From positions 2,709,001-2,773,000 of the forward strand of contig NZ_LT629751.1 of the NCBI RefSeq assembly GCF_900104805.1: a stretch of DNA of 64,000 nucleotides, written 5' to 3'. The stretch comes from Pseudomonas oryzae. GTDB taxonomy: Bacteria; Pseudomonadota; Gammaproteobacteria; Pseudomonadales; Pseudomonadaceae. Under the pieces are notes generated by a model, which did no database searches, was not told the origin of the DNA, and saw only the letters and a list, made by a program, of their open reading frames with translations. Of the stretch, positions 1 to 9,655 are shown piece after piece. The stretch's first letter is position 1. Each line of letters begins with the position of its first letter. Position numbers and translations under genes: made by a program.

Positions 1-995
1 CAGACGCAGGCTTCGTCCGGCCCGATCGGCACCAGCAGGAAGGCCGCGCACTGCCCCGACCGGGTCCGGGAGCTGGCGAACAGCAGGCGCGCGCCCGGCG
101 TCAGCTGCCCCTGGCGCGGGTCGCCCGCCTCGGCTGGCAGGCTGCCGGGCTCCAGCACGAGGAAATTGTCCGCCGCGCTGCCCGCCTGCGGATTCAGCTC
201 CGCGATCGGCCGGCCGATCTCGCGCTCGATGCGAAACAGCTGCAGCGGCTCGGACGACGCCTCGAGCAGCGCCTCGCGCCCCTCGATGAGGGCGCGCAGC
301 CAGTCTTCCAGACGGCCGAGGTCGGGAGTATCCGAGTTCGGCGGCGGGCAGGTGTCCAAGGTCAGGGCTTCGACCGCGAAGCGACTGGCGGTGAAGGCGC
401 AGTAAGTGCCGGAATTCAGGCTGCGCAGCAGCAGCGCCTGCAAGCCCGAGCGCTGCAGCCAGGCGATCTGCTCGCGGGTCGGCGCAGCGCCGCCGGCGGG
501 CCACAGGGCGAAGCGCTCCACGCGCGATGAGCGCCGCGTGGTGTGCAGGTCGAAATGCAGCCGGCGACGCTGGGGGCGGGCGAAGAACAGCTCGGCCTGC
601 AGCTCCAGTTCCACCGAGCGCAGGGCTTCCGGGCCGCTGACCGCCGGCTGCTGGCCGCCGAACAGGCGATTGAGGTCGTAGCCGACGCAGCGCACGCCGG
701 CGCGCAGGGCGGCGGGATTGCCCAGCACCAGCAGCAGGCGCACGGCCGGCTGCAGGCGGCAGGAAGCGATGTCGTGGAGGAGGTGCTCGAGCAGCTCGAC
801 CGGCGCGACCTCGTCACCGTGCAGGCCGGCCGACAACAGCAGATCGATGCCCAGGTCGCACCCGGCGGGCGGGTCGACCTCCAGCACCCCGTCGGTCCGC
901 CACTGCAGGCGTGCACCGGAGGCACACAGCTGGATCTTTTCCGACGGCTCGCGCCCGGTGAGGGTCAGCTCGAGCAGTTTGCCCAAGGCAAGCAT
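1..995 (-). CDS. astE: Succinylglutamate desuccinylase, 3' end at window edge
   Basis: Last enzyme of the arginine succinyltransferase pathway: hydrolyses N-succinylglutamate to glutamate and succinate, a zinc-dependent cytoplasmic reaction. The reverse-strand reading frame starts MLALGKLLELTL and stays open for 331 codons to the first base of the window. Visible zinc-site motifs are GLHGDE (about residue 58) and HFDLHTT (about residue 150), as in the AstE/aspartoacylase family. The two bases left at the edge read TG, so the stop (TGA) may lie exactly at the boundary; family length is about 330, so it is essentially complete. It is the last gene of the aru cluster here. Confidence 0.9.
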   Translation of the reverse strand, partial: MLALGKLLELTLTGREPSEKIQLCASGARLQWRTDGVLEVDPPAGCDLGIDLLLSAGLHGDEVAPVELLEHLLHDIASCRLQPAVRLLLVLGNPAALRAGVRCVGYDLNRLFGGQQPAVSGPEALRSVELELQAELFFARPQRRRLHFDLHTTRRSSRVERFALWPAGGAAPTREQIAWLQRSGLQALLLRSLNSGTYCAFTASRFAVEALTLDTCPPPNSDTPDLGRLEDWLRALIEGREALLEASSEPLQLFRIEREIGRPIAELNPQAGSAADNFLVLEPGSLPAEAGDPRQGQLTPGARLLFASSRTRSGQCAAFLLVPIGPDEACV

Positions 996-1060
996 GAGGC
1001 GCACTCCCTACGGCAGGCAGTCCACCCAAGCATAGCCGCCGCTACCGGGCAGCGAGCGAC

Positions 1061-1360
1061 TCAGTGTTGATGGCCGCAGCCGCAGTCGGCGCCATGCTCG
1101 TGGTCATGCTCGTTCTCGAGCGCCTCGGCCGCTTCCAGCTCGACGCTCAGCGACACCTGGTTGACCGCCTGGGGGCGCACCACCAGCAGCGGGATCTCGG
1201 CCTCGCCCTCGAGCGACTCGGCGTAGATGGTCACCCCGCCCATGCCATCGGCCTCGAACCACAGCTCGCGGCCTTCGAGGCGCACGGCAACCCGCGCACT
1301 GTGGGTTTCCCGGCGTTCGCCGTGGGCATCTTCAAGGATCAGGGGCAGGCTTTCGCTCAT
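1061..1360 (-). CDS. Small conserved protein of the aru cluster with His/Cys-rich tail
   Basis: A 99-residue protein of unknown function between aruG and aruE. P. aeruginosa has an uncharacterised small gene in the same position next to aruE (PA0900, from memory). The N-terminal 75 residues look like a compact beta-rich domain. The C-terminus is His/Cys/Glu-rich (ENEHDHEHGADCGCGHQH), which suggests metal binding, possibly Zn or Ni; AstE is a zinc enzyme, so metal delivery is a conceivable but untested role. Start chosen at ATG (MSESLPL). Normally astD and astB lie upstream of this gene; here only 79 bp separate it from aruG. Confidence 0.7.
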   Translation of the reverse strand: MSESLPLILEDAHGERRETHSARVAVRLEGRELWFEADGMGGVTIYAESLEGEAEIPLLVVRPQAVNQVSLSVELEAAEALENEHDHEHGADCGCGHQH

Positions 1361-1439
1361 GGAAAAGGACTCGCTCGACTGGCAGAAATGGATAAACGAC
1401 GTTCAGCTTAAGGATTTGCAGCGCCGCGTCCAGTGCCCG

Positions 1440-2468
1440 TCAGCGCCCGCCGGCCTGGGCGTACAGCGGCACGGCACGCACCTGGGCGCCGGCATTCAGA
1501 CGCAGGCGCCGCGCGGTGACGGCATCCACCACCAGCGCGCCGGAGACCGCCCGCGCCTGACCGACGGTGATCCGGCAGTCCTCGCGCTTGCGGTTGTGGA
1601 TAAGGAACTGCGGCGCCTCGTCGCCGGGGGTGCCGATCGCCAGCACCAGTGTCTGGCTGTCGCGCACCGCACGGATGCTGCCGGTCTCGCACTCCAGGGC
1701 AGCGCCACCATCGAAGATGTCGATGTAGCCCTGATAGGTGAAGCCCTCGGCGCGCAGCATGGTCAGCGCCGGCTCGGTTTCACGGTGCACGCGACCGATC
1801 GCCGCCCGCGCCTCCTCGGAGAGGAAGCAGGTGTACAGCGGAAACTTGGGCATCAGCTCGGCGATGAACGCCTTGTTGCCCACGCCGGTGAGGTAGTCGG
1901 CCTGGGAGAATTCCATCTTGAAGAAATGCCGGCCCAAGCTTTCCCAGAACGGCGCCCGGCCATCGTCGTCGGAGATGCCACGCATCTCGGCGATCACCTT
2001 GTCGCCGAACAGCTCGCGGAACTCGGCGATGAACAGGAAGCGCGCCTTGGACAACAGCCGGCCGGTCAAGCCACTGTGACGGTAGTCGGCGCTGAGGAAC
2101 AGCGAACAGACCTCGGTGTTGCCGGTCAGGTCGTTGGCCAGGAACAGGGTCGGCACCTGGCGGTGGATGCCCAGCTGACGCGAGGCGCACACGGTCAGGC
2201 CGACGCGGAAGTTGTACCAGGGCTCGCGCAGGCCGACGGCGCCGTTCATCGCAGAAATGCCGACCACTTCGCCGGCGTCGGTCTCCAGCACGAACAGATA
2301 ATCGGCGTCGGCGCGCTCGGCCTCGCCATGGAAGGACTTCTCGGCACAGACCACCCGCTGGGCCAGGCGCTCTTCGCTGGCCGGCAGCGAGGTGAGGCCG
2401 GCGCCGGTGCGGCGCGCCAGGGCGATCAGTGCGGGCAGGTCGCTGCTGCGCACGGGGCGAACGATCAT
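1440..2468 (-). CDS. aruG: Arginine/ornithine N-succinyltransferase subunit beta
   Basis: First step of arginine succinyltransferase degradation: transfers succinyl from succinyl-CoA to the alpha-amino group of arginine or ornithine. In Pseudomonas the enzyme is a heteromer of AruF and AruG. The 342-residue product opens MIVRPVRSSDLPALIALA, the GNAT-type N-terminus of the AstA family, and is clearly paralogous to the gene just upstream (shared GVTSLP/GLTSLP, FDGG, GREP-type motifs along the length). A GGAGGA ribosome site precedes the ATG. Subunit assignment follows order in P. aeruginosa (aruC-aruF-aruG). Confidence 0.9.
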   Translation of the reverse strand: MIVRPVRSSDLPALIALARRTGAGLTSLPASEERLAQRVVCAEKSFHGEAERADADYLFVLETDAGEVVGISAMNGAVGLREPWYNFRVGLTVCASRQLGIHRQVPTLFLANDLTGNTEVCSLFLSADYRHSGLTGRLLSKARFLFIAEFRELFGDKVIAEMRGISDDDGRAPFWESLGRHFFKMEFSQADYLTGVGNKAFIAELMPKFPLYTCFLSEEARAAIGRVHRETEPALTMLRAEGFTYQGYIDIFDGGAALECETGSIRAVRDSQTLVLAIGTPGDEAPQFLIHNRKREDCRITVGQARAVSGALVVDAVTARRLRLNAGAQVRAVPLYAQAGGR

Positions 2469-2562
2469 AGGTCCTCCGAGTAGCCGCGCCCAGCGCGCGG
2501 CAAGCCATCCACGGGCGTCCTCGGCCGCCCGCCAGCCGGCCGCTGCGGGCCGTCAATCTTGT

Positions 2563-3579
2563 TCATAGCGCCACCACGCGCACGCTGCCACCCTCGCCGA
2601 CGCCGAGCGCCTCGGCTGCCGCCGGCGGCAGGGTCAGCGGCTGGCCGGGCTCCCAGTCCAGCGCGACGATCAGGGCGCGAAAATCCTGCACCTGCTCGTT
2701 GGCCACCAGGAAGGCCTGGCCACCATCGACGGGCGCGCCGAGGCGCACCACCGCCCGGCGACTCTGGGCGATCGATGCGATGCTCGCCGTGCGCGCATGC
2801 AGGGTCGGACCGCCGTCGAAGATGTCGACGTAGTGCTCGCTCTCGAAGCCCTCGCGCATCAGGATGTCGAACAGCGCCTGGGCACGCGGATGCACCTGGC
2901 CGATCGCCTCCTGGGCGCTGTCGGGCAACAGGGGCACGTAGATCGGGTAGCTCGGCATCAGCTCGGCGAGCATGGTACGGCTGTTCATTCCGCACAGCCG
3001 TTCGGCTTCGGCATAGCTGATACCGAGGAAGTTGCGGCCGACGGCATCCCAGAACGGCGCATTGCCGTCCTCGTCGCTGTAGCCGACCACCTCGTCCACC
3101 ATGGCGTCGGCGAAACGTTCGGGGTGGCTGGCGACGAACAGTAGGCGGCCACGCGAGTTGAGCTCGGCCCACTGGGTATTCTCCAGCTCGGGCTGGATGT
3201 AGAAGCTGGTCAGCTGGCTGTTGCCGGTCAGGTCGTGGCACAGCGACAGCACGTGGATCCGGTTGTGTATCTGCAACTGACGCGAGGCGTGCACGAAGGT
3301 CTCGTTGCGGAAGCTGTAGAACGGTTCGGAAAAACCGGCGGTCGCCACTATCGCCGAGCAACCGAGCAGCCGGCCGCTGGCGGTATCCTCGAGAACGAAG
3401 AAGTAGCTCTCCTCGCCGTTGTAGCTGACCTCCGCGGCGAACGACGCCTCGGACACGCGGATCTTCTCCGCCAGGCGCTCGCCATCGTCCGGCAGCGAGG
3501 TGACACCGATGGGACTGTCCGCCGCCAGCCGCTGGACTTCGGGCAGATCGCCCATCCGGGCGGGGCGCATGATCAGCAT
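2563..3579 (-). CDS. aruF: Arginine/ornithine N-succinyltransferase subunit alpha
   Basis: Alpha subunit of the heteromeric arginine/ornithine succinyltransferase. The 338-residue protein begins MLIMRPARMGDL, then DSPIGVTSLPDDGERLAEKI, typical of AruF. A GTG three codons further upstream would also be in frame, but GAGGAG sits at ideal distance from the ATG at 3579, and 338 residues matches the family length. It lies 32 bp downstream of aruC and 94 bp upstream of aruG, consistent with one transcript. Confidence 0.92.
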   Translation of the reverse strand: MLIMRPARMGDLPEVQRLAADSPIGVTSLPDDGERLAEKIRVSEASFAAEVSYNGEESYFFVLEDTASGRLLGCSAIVATAGFSEPFYSFRNETFVHASRQLQIHNRIHVLSLCHDLTGNSQLTSFYIQPELENTQWAELNSRGRLLFVASHPERFADAMVDEVVGYSDEDGNAPFWDAVGRNFLGISYAEAERLCGMNSRTMLAELMPSYPIYVPLLPDSAQEAIGQVHPRAQALFDILMREGFESEHYVDIFDGGPTLHARTASIASIAQSRRAVVRLGAPVDGGQAFLVANEQVQDFRALIVALDWEPGQPLTLPPAAAEALGVGEGGSVRVVAL

Positions 3580-3611
3580 CGGTGTCACTCCTCGTAGACG
3601 GATATCGGCGG

Positions 3612-4853
<1,242 letters not shown>

Positions 4854-4903
4854 CTAAAAGGATTGAACTGCAAGGGATTGTAGAGACAACGGCCGGATCG
4901 GCA

Positions 4904-4919
4904 TTGCAGGCATGCGACA
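4904..4919 (-). promoter_or_regulatory. Candidate ArgR half-site upstream of aruC
   Basis: On the minus strand the sequence reads TGTCGC, eight bases, AA, which fits the Pseudomonas ArgR half-site consensus TGTCGC-N8-AA. It lies about 72 bp upstream of the aruC start, in the 211-bp gap between argR and aruC. A weaker partial match (TGCCGC) lies about one operator period upstream. AruC-type operons are arginine/ArgR-induced in P. aeruginosa, so this is the likely activation site; binding is inferred. Confidence 0.45.
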
Positions 4920-5043
4920 ACTTCGTACAGCCAGCGGCACCACTCCGGGAAAGGAACCACGCCGACGGGCTGGCGGGCGTGGAAAATGCGCAGTGTATAG
5001 GCTCAGCGCCGCCCGCTCAAAGTCCGCCATGGGGCAAGCCCGC

Positions 5044-6021
5044 TCAGCCCTGCTCGACCGGCCCGAGCGCCGCCCCCGCACCCAGCGTGGCGCCGCGGCG
5101 CAGGTTGCGGTCCTCGCGCGGGGTGACGCCGAAGAAGTTGCGGTAGGCGCTGGAAAAGTGCGGCCCGGACGAGAAGCCACAGGACAGGCCGATCTGGATG
5201 ATCGAGGTACTGGTCTGCTGCAGCAGTTGCCGGGCACGATTCAGGCGCAGCTCCAGGTAGTACTGGCTGGGCACCCGGCTGAGGTACTGCTTGAAGATCC
5301 GCTCCAGCTGGCGACGCGACACGCAGACGTGCTGGGCGATCTCGTCGGTGGTCAGCGGCTCCTCGATGTTGGCCTCCATCAGCAGTACCGCCTGGGTCAG
5401 CTTGGGATGGCTGGCGCCCAGGCGATTGCGCAGCGGCACGCGCTGGCGCTCGCTGCCCTCGCGGATGCGCTCGAGCACCAGCTCCTCGGCGATCGCCGCC
5501 GCCAGATCGCTGCCATGATCGCGGGCGAGCATCTCGAGCAGCATGTCCAGCACCGCGAGGCCGCCGCAGGTGGTCAGGCGATCACGATCCCACTCGAACA
5601 GCTGGCTGGTGGCGGTCACCTGGGCGAACTGCTCGCTGAAGTCGTCCTGCCAACGCCAGTGCAGCGCCACCCGGTAACCATCCAGCAGACCGAGCTGGGC
5701 CAGCGGATACAGGCCCGCGCCGACGGCGGCGAGCAGGGTGTCCTGCTGCGCGACCTGGCGCAGTGCCGCAGCCAGCTCGGGCGCCAGCTCGGGCGGCTCC
5801 TCGGCGAGCAGGAACAGGCGCCCGCCCCCCGCGAGACTCCCGGCCCAGGGCTGTCCGGGCAGCGGCCAAGCGCCCTCGCGCGGCGCCTCGGCCTGCAGGA
5901 AGCCGATCTCGTAGCGCGCCTCCGGATGCAGGCGAGCCGCCAGCTGCAGGACCTCGTCGATCAGGGACAGGGTGAGCGGACGCACGTCCGGCCAGTAGAG
6001 AAATGCGAGATGTGAAGTCAT
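5044..6021 (-). CDS. argR: Arginine-responsive AraC-family regulator with GATase1-like sensor domain
   Basis: Pseudomonas ArgR, 325 residues, unrelated to the enterobacterial ArgR repressor. Residues about 5-190 form a class-I glutamine-amidotransferase-like ligand domain (HLAFLYWPDVRPLTLSLIDE); residues about 215-310 hold the AraC double helix-turn-helix (DEIAQHVCVSRRQLERIF and IIQIGLSCGFSSGPHFSSAY). It activates arginine uptake and aru genes in response to arginine. It is transcribed toward aruC. The aotJQMOP arginine transport genes that precede argR in P. aeruginosa are not upstream here; a divergent unrelated gene is. Confidence 0.9.
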   Translation of the reverse strand: MTSHLAFLYWPDVRPLTLSLIDEVLQLAARLHPEARYEIGFLQAEAPREGAWPLPGQPWAGSLAGGGRLFLLAEEPPELAPELAAALRQVAQQDTLLAAVGAGLYPLAQLGLLDGYRVALHWRWQDDFSEQFAQVTATSQLFEWDRDRLTTCGGLAVLDMLLEMLARDHGSDLAAAIAEELVLERIREGSERQRVPLRNRLGASHPKLTQAVLLMEANIEEPLTTDEIAQHVCVSRRQLERIFKQYLSRVPSQYYLELRLNRARQLLQQTSTSIIQIGLSCGFSSGPHFSSAYRNFFGVTPREDRNLRRGATLGAGAALGPVEQG

Positions 6022-6126
6022 GGGCGGCAGTGTGGCCGGATTGCGGGCACAAGGCTAGGCAGGGGCGATGGACGAGCCGGCAATTTAACCGGAAGCCGCG
6101 AAAAATGCACCAAAAAAGGGCATTAG

Positions 6127-6137
6127 CCCCCCCCCCC
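6127..6137. repeat. Homopolymeric C11 tract
   Basis: Eleven consecutive C residues in the 215-bp divergent intergenic region between argR and the YdjM-like gene, about 100 bp from each start. Such tracts slip during replication and can also be sequencing length errors. It is outside any coding sequence. Confidence 0.8.
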
Positions 6138-6236
6138 TCAAGGGCGCCGCGCGGAAATCTCCGGCGGCAATTTTGCCGGCTCCGGCGCCGCCCGACGCGC
6201 CTAGAATGGGGCGTTCGCCATCACGAGGGACCACCG

Positions 6237-7322
6237 TTGGATTCGCTGACCCAGGCCCTGCTCGGCGCCAGCCTGCAGGGCGCCCTGCTCGGCCGCTGGC
6301 AGGGGCGCAAGGCGCTGCTGTATGGCGCCACCCTGGCCACCCTGCCCGACCTCGACGTGCTGATCGACTACGGCGACGCCGTGGCCAACATGACCCAGCA
6401 CCGCGGCTTCAGCCACTCGCTGTTCGTGCTGGCCGGCGTCAGCCTGCTGCTGACCTGGCTGCTGCGGCGCTGGCGCCCCCATCCGGGCTACTCGGGGCGC
6501 CGCCTGCTGACCTGCATCGGCCTGATCCTGTTCACCCACGTGCTGCTGGATGCCTTCACCAGCTACGGCACCCAGCTCCTCTGGCCGCTGCCCACCCCGC
6601 CGGTGACCTGGTCGACCATCTTCATCATCGACCCGCTGTACAGCCTGCCGCTGCTCCTCGCCGTGCTCGCCGGCCTGGCCAGCGGACGCGAGCGCCTGCT
6701 GCAGCGCGGCAGCATCCTGGCCCTGCTGCTGTCGAGCCTGTACCTGGGCTTCACCGTGGCCGGCAAGCAGATGGCCGAGCAGCGCGTCGGCGCCGAACTG
6801 GCGCGCCAGGGCATCGCCGCCGAGGCACTGTTCAGCGCGCCGACGCCGTTCAACAGTCTGCTGTGGCGGGTGGTGGCCCTCGACGGCAGCCACTACCACG
6901 AAGCGCTGGTCGGCTGGCTCGATCCGCGACCGCCGCAACTGCACCGCATCGAGCGCGGCAGCGCGCTGGCCTCCGCCCTGACCGCTTCGCCGCAGCATCG
7001 GCGCCTGCTCTGGTTCACCGGCGGCTTCCTGCGCTACGACCAGCTGGGCGATCAGCTGGTGGTCACCGACCTGCGCATGGGCATGACCGGCCTGCACCCG
7101 TTCCGCTTCGCCCTGGCCGAGCGCCGCGGCGACGCCTGGCAGGCACTGCCGACCAGCCGGCGCTGGAACGCCGAGCGCGGCAGCCTGCGGCACCTGCACA
7201 GCCTGTGGCAGCGCATCTGGCCGCCGCACCCGGAAATCCCGCTACTGGTCTGGGCCGGCGAGCTGCGCCAGGCCCAAACGCAAACGCCGCGTCAGTCTGC
7301 GGCCCATCAGGGCTTCGACTGA
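6237..7322 (+). CDS. YdjM-family membrane-bound metal-dependent hydrolase
   Basis: Integral membrane protein of 361 residues beginning with TTG (TTG-GAT-TCG, protein start MDSLTQALLGASLQGALLG); GAGGGA sits six bases upstream, and no ATG fits the conserved start. Conserved family motifs: LPDLDVLIDY and HRGFSHS (about residues 58-64), the putative metal-binding Asp/His set of the LexA-regulated YdjM/DUF457 family. About five hydrophobic segments lie in residues 60-180; the C-terminal half is hydrophilic. The substrate of this family is not established. A TAGAAT -10-like element lies at 6202. Monocistronic, convergent with mqo. Confidence 0.8.
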   Translation: MDSLTQALLGASLQGALLGRWQGRKALLYGATLATLPDLDVLIDYGDAVANMTQHRGFSHSLFVLAGVSLLLTWLLRRWRPHPGYSGRRLLTCIGLILFTHVLLDAFTSYGTQLLWPLPTPPVTWSTIFIIDPLYSLPLLLAVLAGLASGRERLLQRGSILALLLSSLYLGFTVAGKQMAEQRVGAELARQGIAAEALFSAPTPFNSLLWRVVALDGSHYHEALVGWLDPRPPQLHRIERGSALASALTASPQHRRLLWFTGGFLRYDQLGDQLVVTDLRMGMTGLHPFRFALAERRGDAWQALPTSRRWNAERGSLRHLHSLWQRIWPPHPEIPLLVWAGELRQAQTQTPRQSAAHQGFD

Positions 7323-7338
7323 ACGCGGCGTTTGCCGC

Positions 7339-7362
7339 GCCCTTCGCCAGCCGGCGAAGGGC
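7339..7362. terminator. Hairpin between convergent YdjM-like gene and mqo
   Basis: Perfect 10-bp stem GCCCTTCGCC/GGCGAAGGGC with four-base loop in the 52-bp convergent gap. A second larger inverted repeat (12-bp arms at 7281-7292 and 7323-7334) spans the stop codon of the upstream gene. Neither has a strong T-run. Confidence 0.5.
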
Positions 7363-7374
7363 GGTGACCGCCGA

Positions 7375-8877
7375 TCAGCTCGGCTGCTGCAGCTCGAGCA
7401 CGTCGCTGGTGCGCGCACGCACGCGACGCAGCAGCTCGGCGTCCGTCTCCAGGGCCTTCTCGTCGGCCTCGAAGATCTTGCCCAGGCGCTCCTGCCAGGC
7501 GGCGCTCTTGTACTGCTCGGGGAAGCAGCGCTCGATCACCTCAAGCATGACCGAGACCGACACCGAGGCGCCCGGCGAAGCGCCCAGCAGCGCGGCGATG
7601 GTGCCGTCGGCCGCAGCGACGATCTCGGTGCCGAACTGCAGGATGCCGCCCTTCTTGGCGTCCTTCTTGATGATCTGCACGCGCTGACCGGCGATTTCCA
7701 GACGCCAGTCTTCCTTCTTCGCCGCCGGGAAGAACTTGCGCAGGGCTTCCAGACGCTGATCCTCGGACTGCAGCACTTCCTTGATCAGGTACTTGGTCAG
7801 ATCCATGTTGTCGCGCGCCACGGCCAGCATCGGGCCGAGGTTGTTGGGACGGATCGACAGCGGCAGGTCGAGGAAGGAACCCTGCTTGAGGAACTTGGTG
7901 GAGAAGCCGGCGAAGGGTCCGAACAGCAGGGACTTGTTGCCGTCGACCACGCGGGTGTCCAAGTGCGGCACGGACATCGGCGGCGCACCGATATCGGCCT
8001 GGCTGTAGACCTTGGCCTGGTGCTGCTTGACGATTTCCGGGTTGTCGCAGCGCAGCCACTGGCCGCTGACCGGGAAGCCGCCGAAGCCCTTGCCTTCCTC
8101 GATGCCGGACTTCTGCAGCAGGGTCAGCGCCGCGCCGCCGGCGCCGAGGAACACGAAGCGCGCGACCAGCTCGCGGCTGCCGCCACGCGCCTTGTCGTCG
8201 ATGATCAGGCGCCAGCGGCCGTCGGCCTCGCGGCGCAGATCGGTGATCTTCTGGTTGTAGGCAACCTGGCAGCCTTCGCTGTTTTCCAGGTGCTTGAGGA
8301 GCTTCTGGGTCAGCGCGCCGAAGTTGACGTCGGTGCCGCCCATGGCGCGGGTCGCGGCCAGCGGCTCGTCGGTGGTGCGGCCCTGCATCAGCAGCGGCGC
8401 CCACTGGCCGATGGTCTCGCGATCCTCGGTGTATTCCATGTCATCGCTGAAGCAGTGATGCGACTTCAGGGCATCGAAACGCTTGCGCAGGTAGGAAACG
8501 CCCTTCTCACCGCGCACGAAGCTCATGTGCGGGACCGGGTTGATGAAGTCCTTGGGCGACTTGAAGTAGCCCTGCTCCACCAGGTAGGCCCAGAATTGCC
8601 GCGAGACTTCGAACATCGTGTTGATGTTCACCGCCTTGGCAATGTTGACCGAGCCATCCGGACCTTCCGGGGTGTAGTTCAGCTCGCACAGTGCAGCGTG
8701 GCCGGTTCCCGCGTTGTTCCACGGGAAGGAACTCTCCGCAGCCCCGGATTCCAGTTGCTCCAGGACTTCGATCTTGAGGCTCGGGTCGAGCTCTTTCAGC
8801 AGGACGGCCAGGGTTGCGCTCATGACGCCTGCCCCGACGAATACCAGATCCGGCTGCTCACTACCAGTTTGCATCAT
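7375..8877 (-). CDS. mqo: Malate:quinone oxidoreductase
   Basis: FAD-dependent peripheral membrane enzyme of 500 residues that oxidises malate to oxaloacetate and passes electrons directly to quinone, replacing or complementing NAD-malate dehydrogenase in Pseudomonas. N-terminal dinucleotide-binding motif [19 protein letters not shown] (residues about 12-31), then family-specific [22 protein letters not shown] and GALTQKL blocks, and C-terminal [16 protein letters not shown] precedes a double ATG (8877 or 8874 could initiate). The 425-bp upstream gap contains its promoter. Confidence 0.95.
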   Translation of the reverse strand: MMQTGSEQPDLVFVGAGVMSATLAVLLKELDPSLKIEVLEQLESGAAESSFPWNNAGTGHAALCELNYTPEGPDGSVNIAKAVNINTMFEVSRQFWAYLVEQGYFKSPKDFINPVPHMSFVRGEKGVSYLRKRFDALKSHHCFSDDMEYTEDRETIGQWAPLLMQGRTTDEPLAATRAMGGTDVNFGALTQKLLKHLENSEGCQVAYNQKITDLRREADGRWRLIIDDKARGGSRELVARFVFLGAGGAALTLLQKSGIEEGKGFGGFPVSGQWLRCDNPEIVKQHQAKVYSQADIGAPPMSVPHLDTRVVDGNKSLLFGPFAGFSTKFLKQGSFLDLPLSIRPNNLGPMLAVARDNMDLTKYLIKEVLQSEDQRLEALRKFFPAAKKEDWRLEIAGQRVQIIKKDAKKGGILQFGTEIVAAADGTIAALLGASPGASVSVSVMLEVIERCFPEQYKSAAWQERLGKIFEADEKALETDAELLRRVRARTSDVLELQQPS

Positions 8878-9302
8878 TCATGCTCCTGAGACACAGGTTT
8901 CGCATTTTACCTCGGATCGTCTACAGACGCGTACTGTAGTCCGTCCGACCAAGGTACTACACGCTCCCGGAATACCCCCCGGATAAGGGGGGCAGGCGAA
9001 GGCGGCGCAATGCTAACGGTGTGCGCCGCACAACGCCAGTAGCTCCTGGTGGTAAGGGCGAAAAAGTCTAGGACGGGCACTTGCCTGCAAAAACCGCCTG
9101 CTCGGGGCCGCGCCGGCTCTGCGGTAGGGCTAAGCGGCGACGCACTACAGCACGCGGAAAGGACAGTCTCCACGCCCGCGCGCCGGCGGCACGGATTGTC
9201 GACACTTGCCAGGATATGGGGCGACGACCGCGCCATGCGCCGCACAGGCTGCCGCGCCGTGGCTCTGCCCGGAGCGACAAAGCCCCGGGACAGAGCGCCC
9301 GT
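8878..9302. other. 425-bp intergenic region without a convincing gene
   Basis: Lies upstream of mqo and downstream of the ABM gene. It contains CTACAG/CTGTAG (8921-8926, 8934-8939) and CCCCCC/GGGGGG (8975-8980, 8987-8992) inverted repeats. Open frames on both strands have no recognisable protein features. Presumably holds the mqo promoter. Confidence 0.5.
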
Positions 9303-9608
9303 TCAGAGGACAGACTCGAACAGCTCGAGCTGCGGCGGCCCCAGGTAGATCTCGCGCGGGCTCTTGCCGGCGTTGGCGTGGGCCTTGCGGAACGACTCGG
9401 AATGGGTCCAGTCCTCGAAGGCCTGGGCGGAGGCCCACTCGGAATAGGAGGAGAACAGGGTGTACTCCTCGGTCTGCGGCCCCTGCAGCAGGTGGAAGCG
9501 CAGGAAGCCGGGCACCTCGTCGAGGTAGCTTTCGCGCTGGCGCCAGTGGGCGATGAAGGTTTCTTCGTGCCCGCGAGCGATCTTGAAGCGGTTCATGGCA
9601 AGGAACAT
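9303..9608 (-). CDS. Antibiotic biosynthesis monooxygenase (ABM) domain protein
   Basis: Single-domain ferredoxin-like protein of 101 residues: MFLAMNRFKIARGHEETFIAHWRQR opening, PGFLRFHLLQGP centre, then EWASAQAFEDWTHSESFRKAH. This is the ABM/HmoB-like fold found in quinol monooxygenases and in heme-degrading enzymes; the FLAMNRF start and WTHSESFRKAH helix resemble the heme-binding IsdG/HmoB branch. Substrate unproven. Stands 47 bp downstream of the ABC exporter gene, same strand, possibly cotranscribed. Confidence 0.75.
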   Translation of the reverse strand: MFLAMNRFKIARGHEETFIAHWRQRESYLDEVPGFLRFHLLQGPQTEEYTLFSSYSEWASAQAFEDWTHSESFRKAHANAGKSPREIYLGPPQLELFESVL

Positions 9609-9655
9609 GGGCGAAACTCCGCTGGTCGGAAAGCGGCCATTCTAGCCGCGGACGC

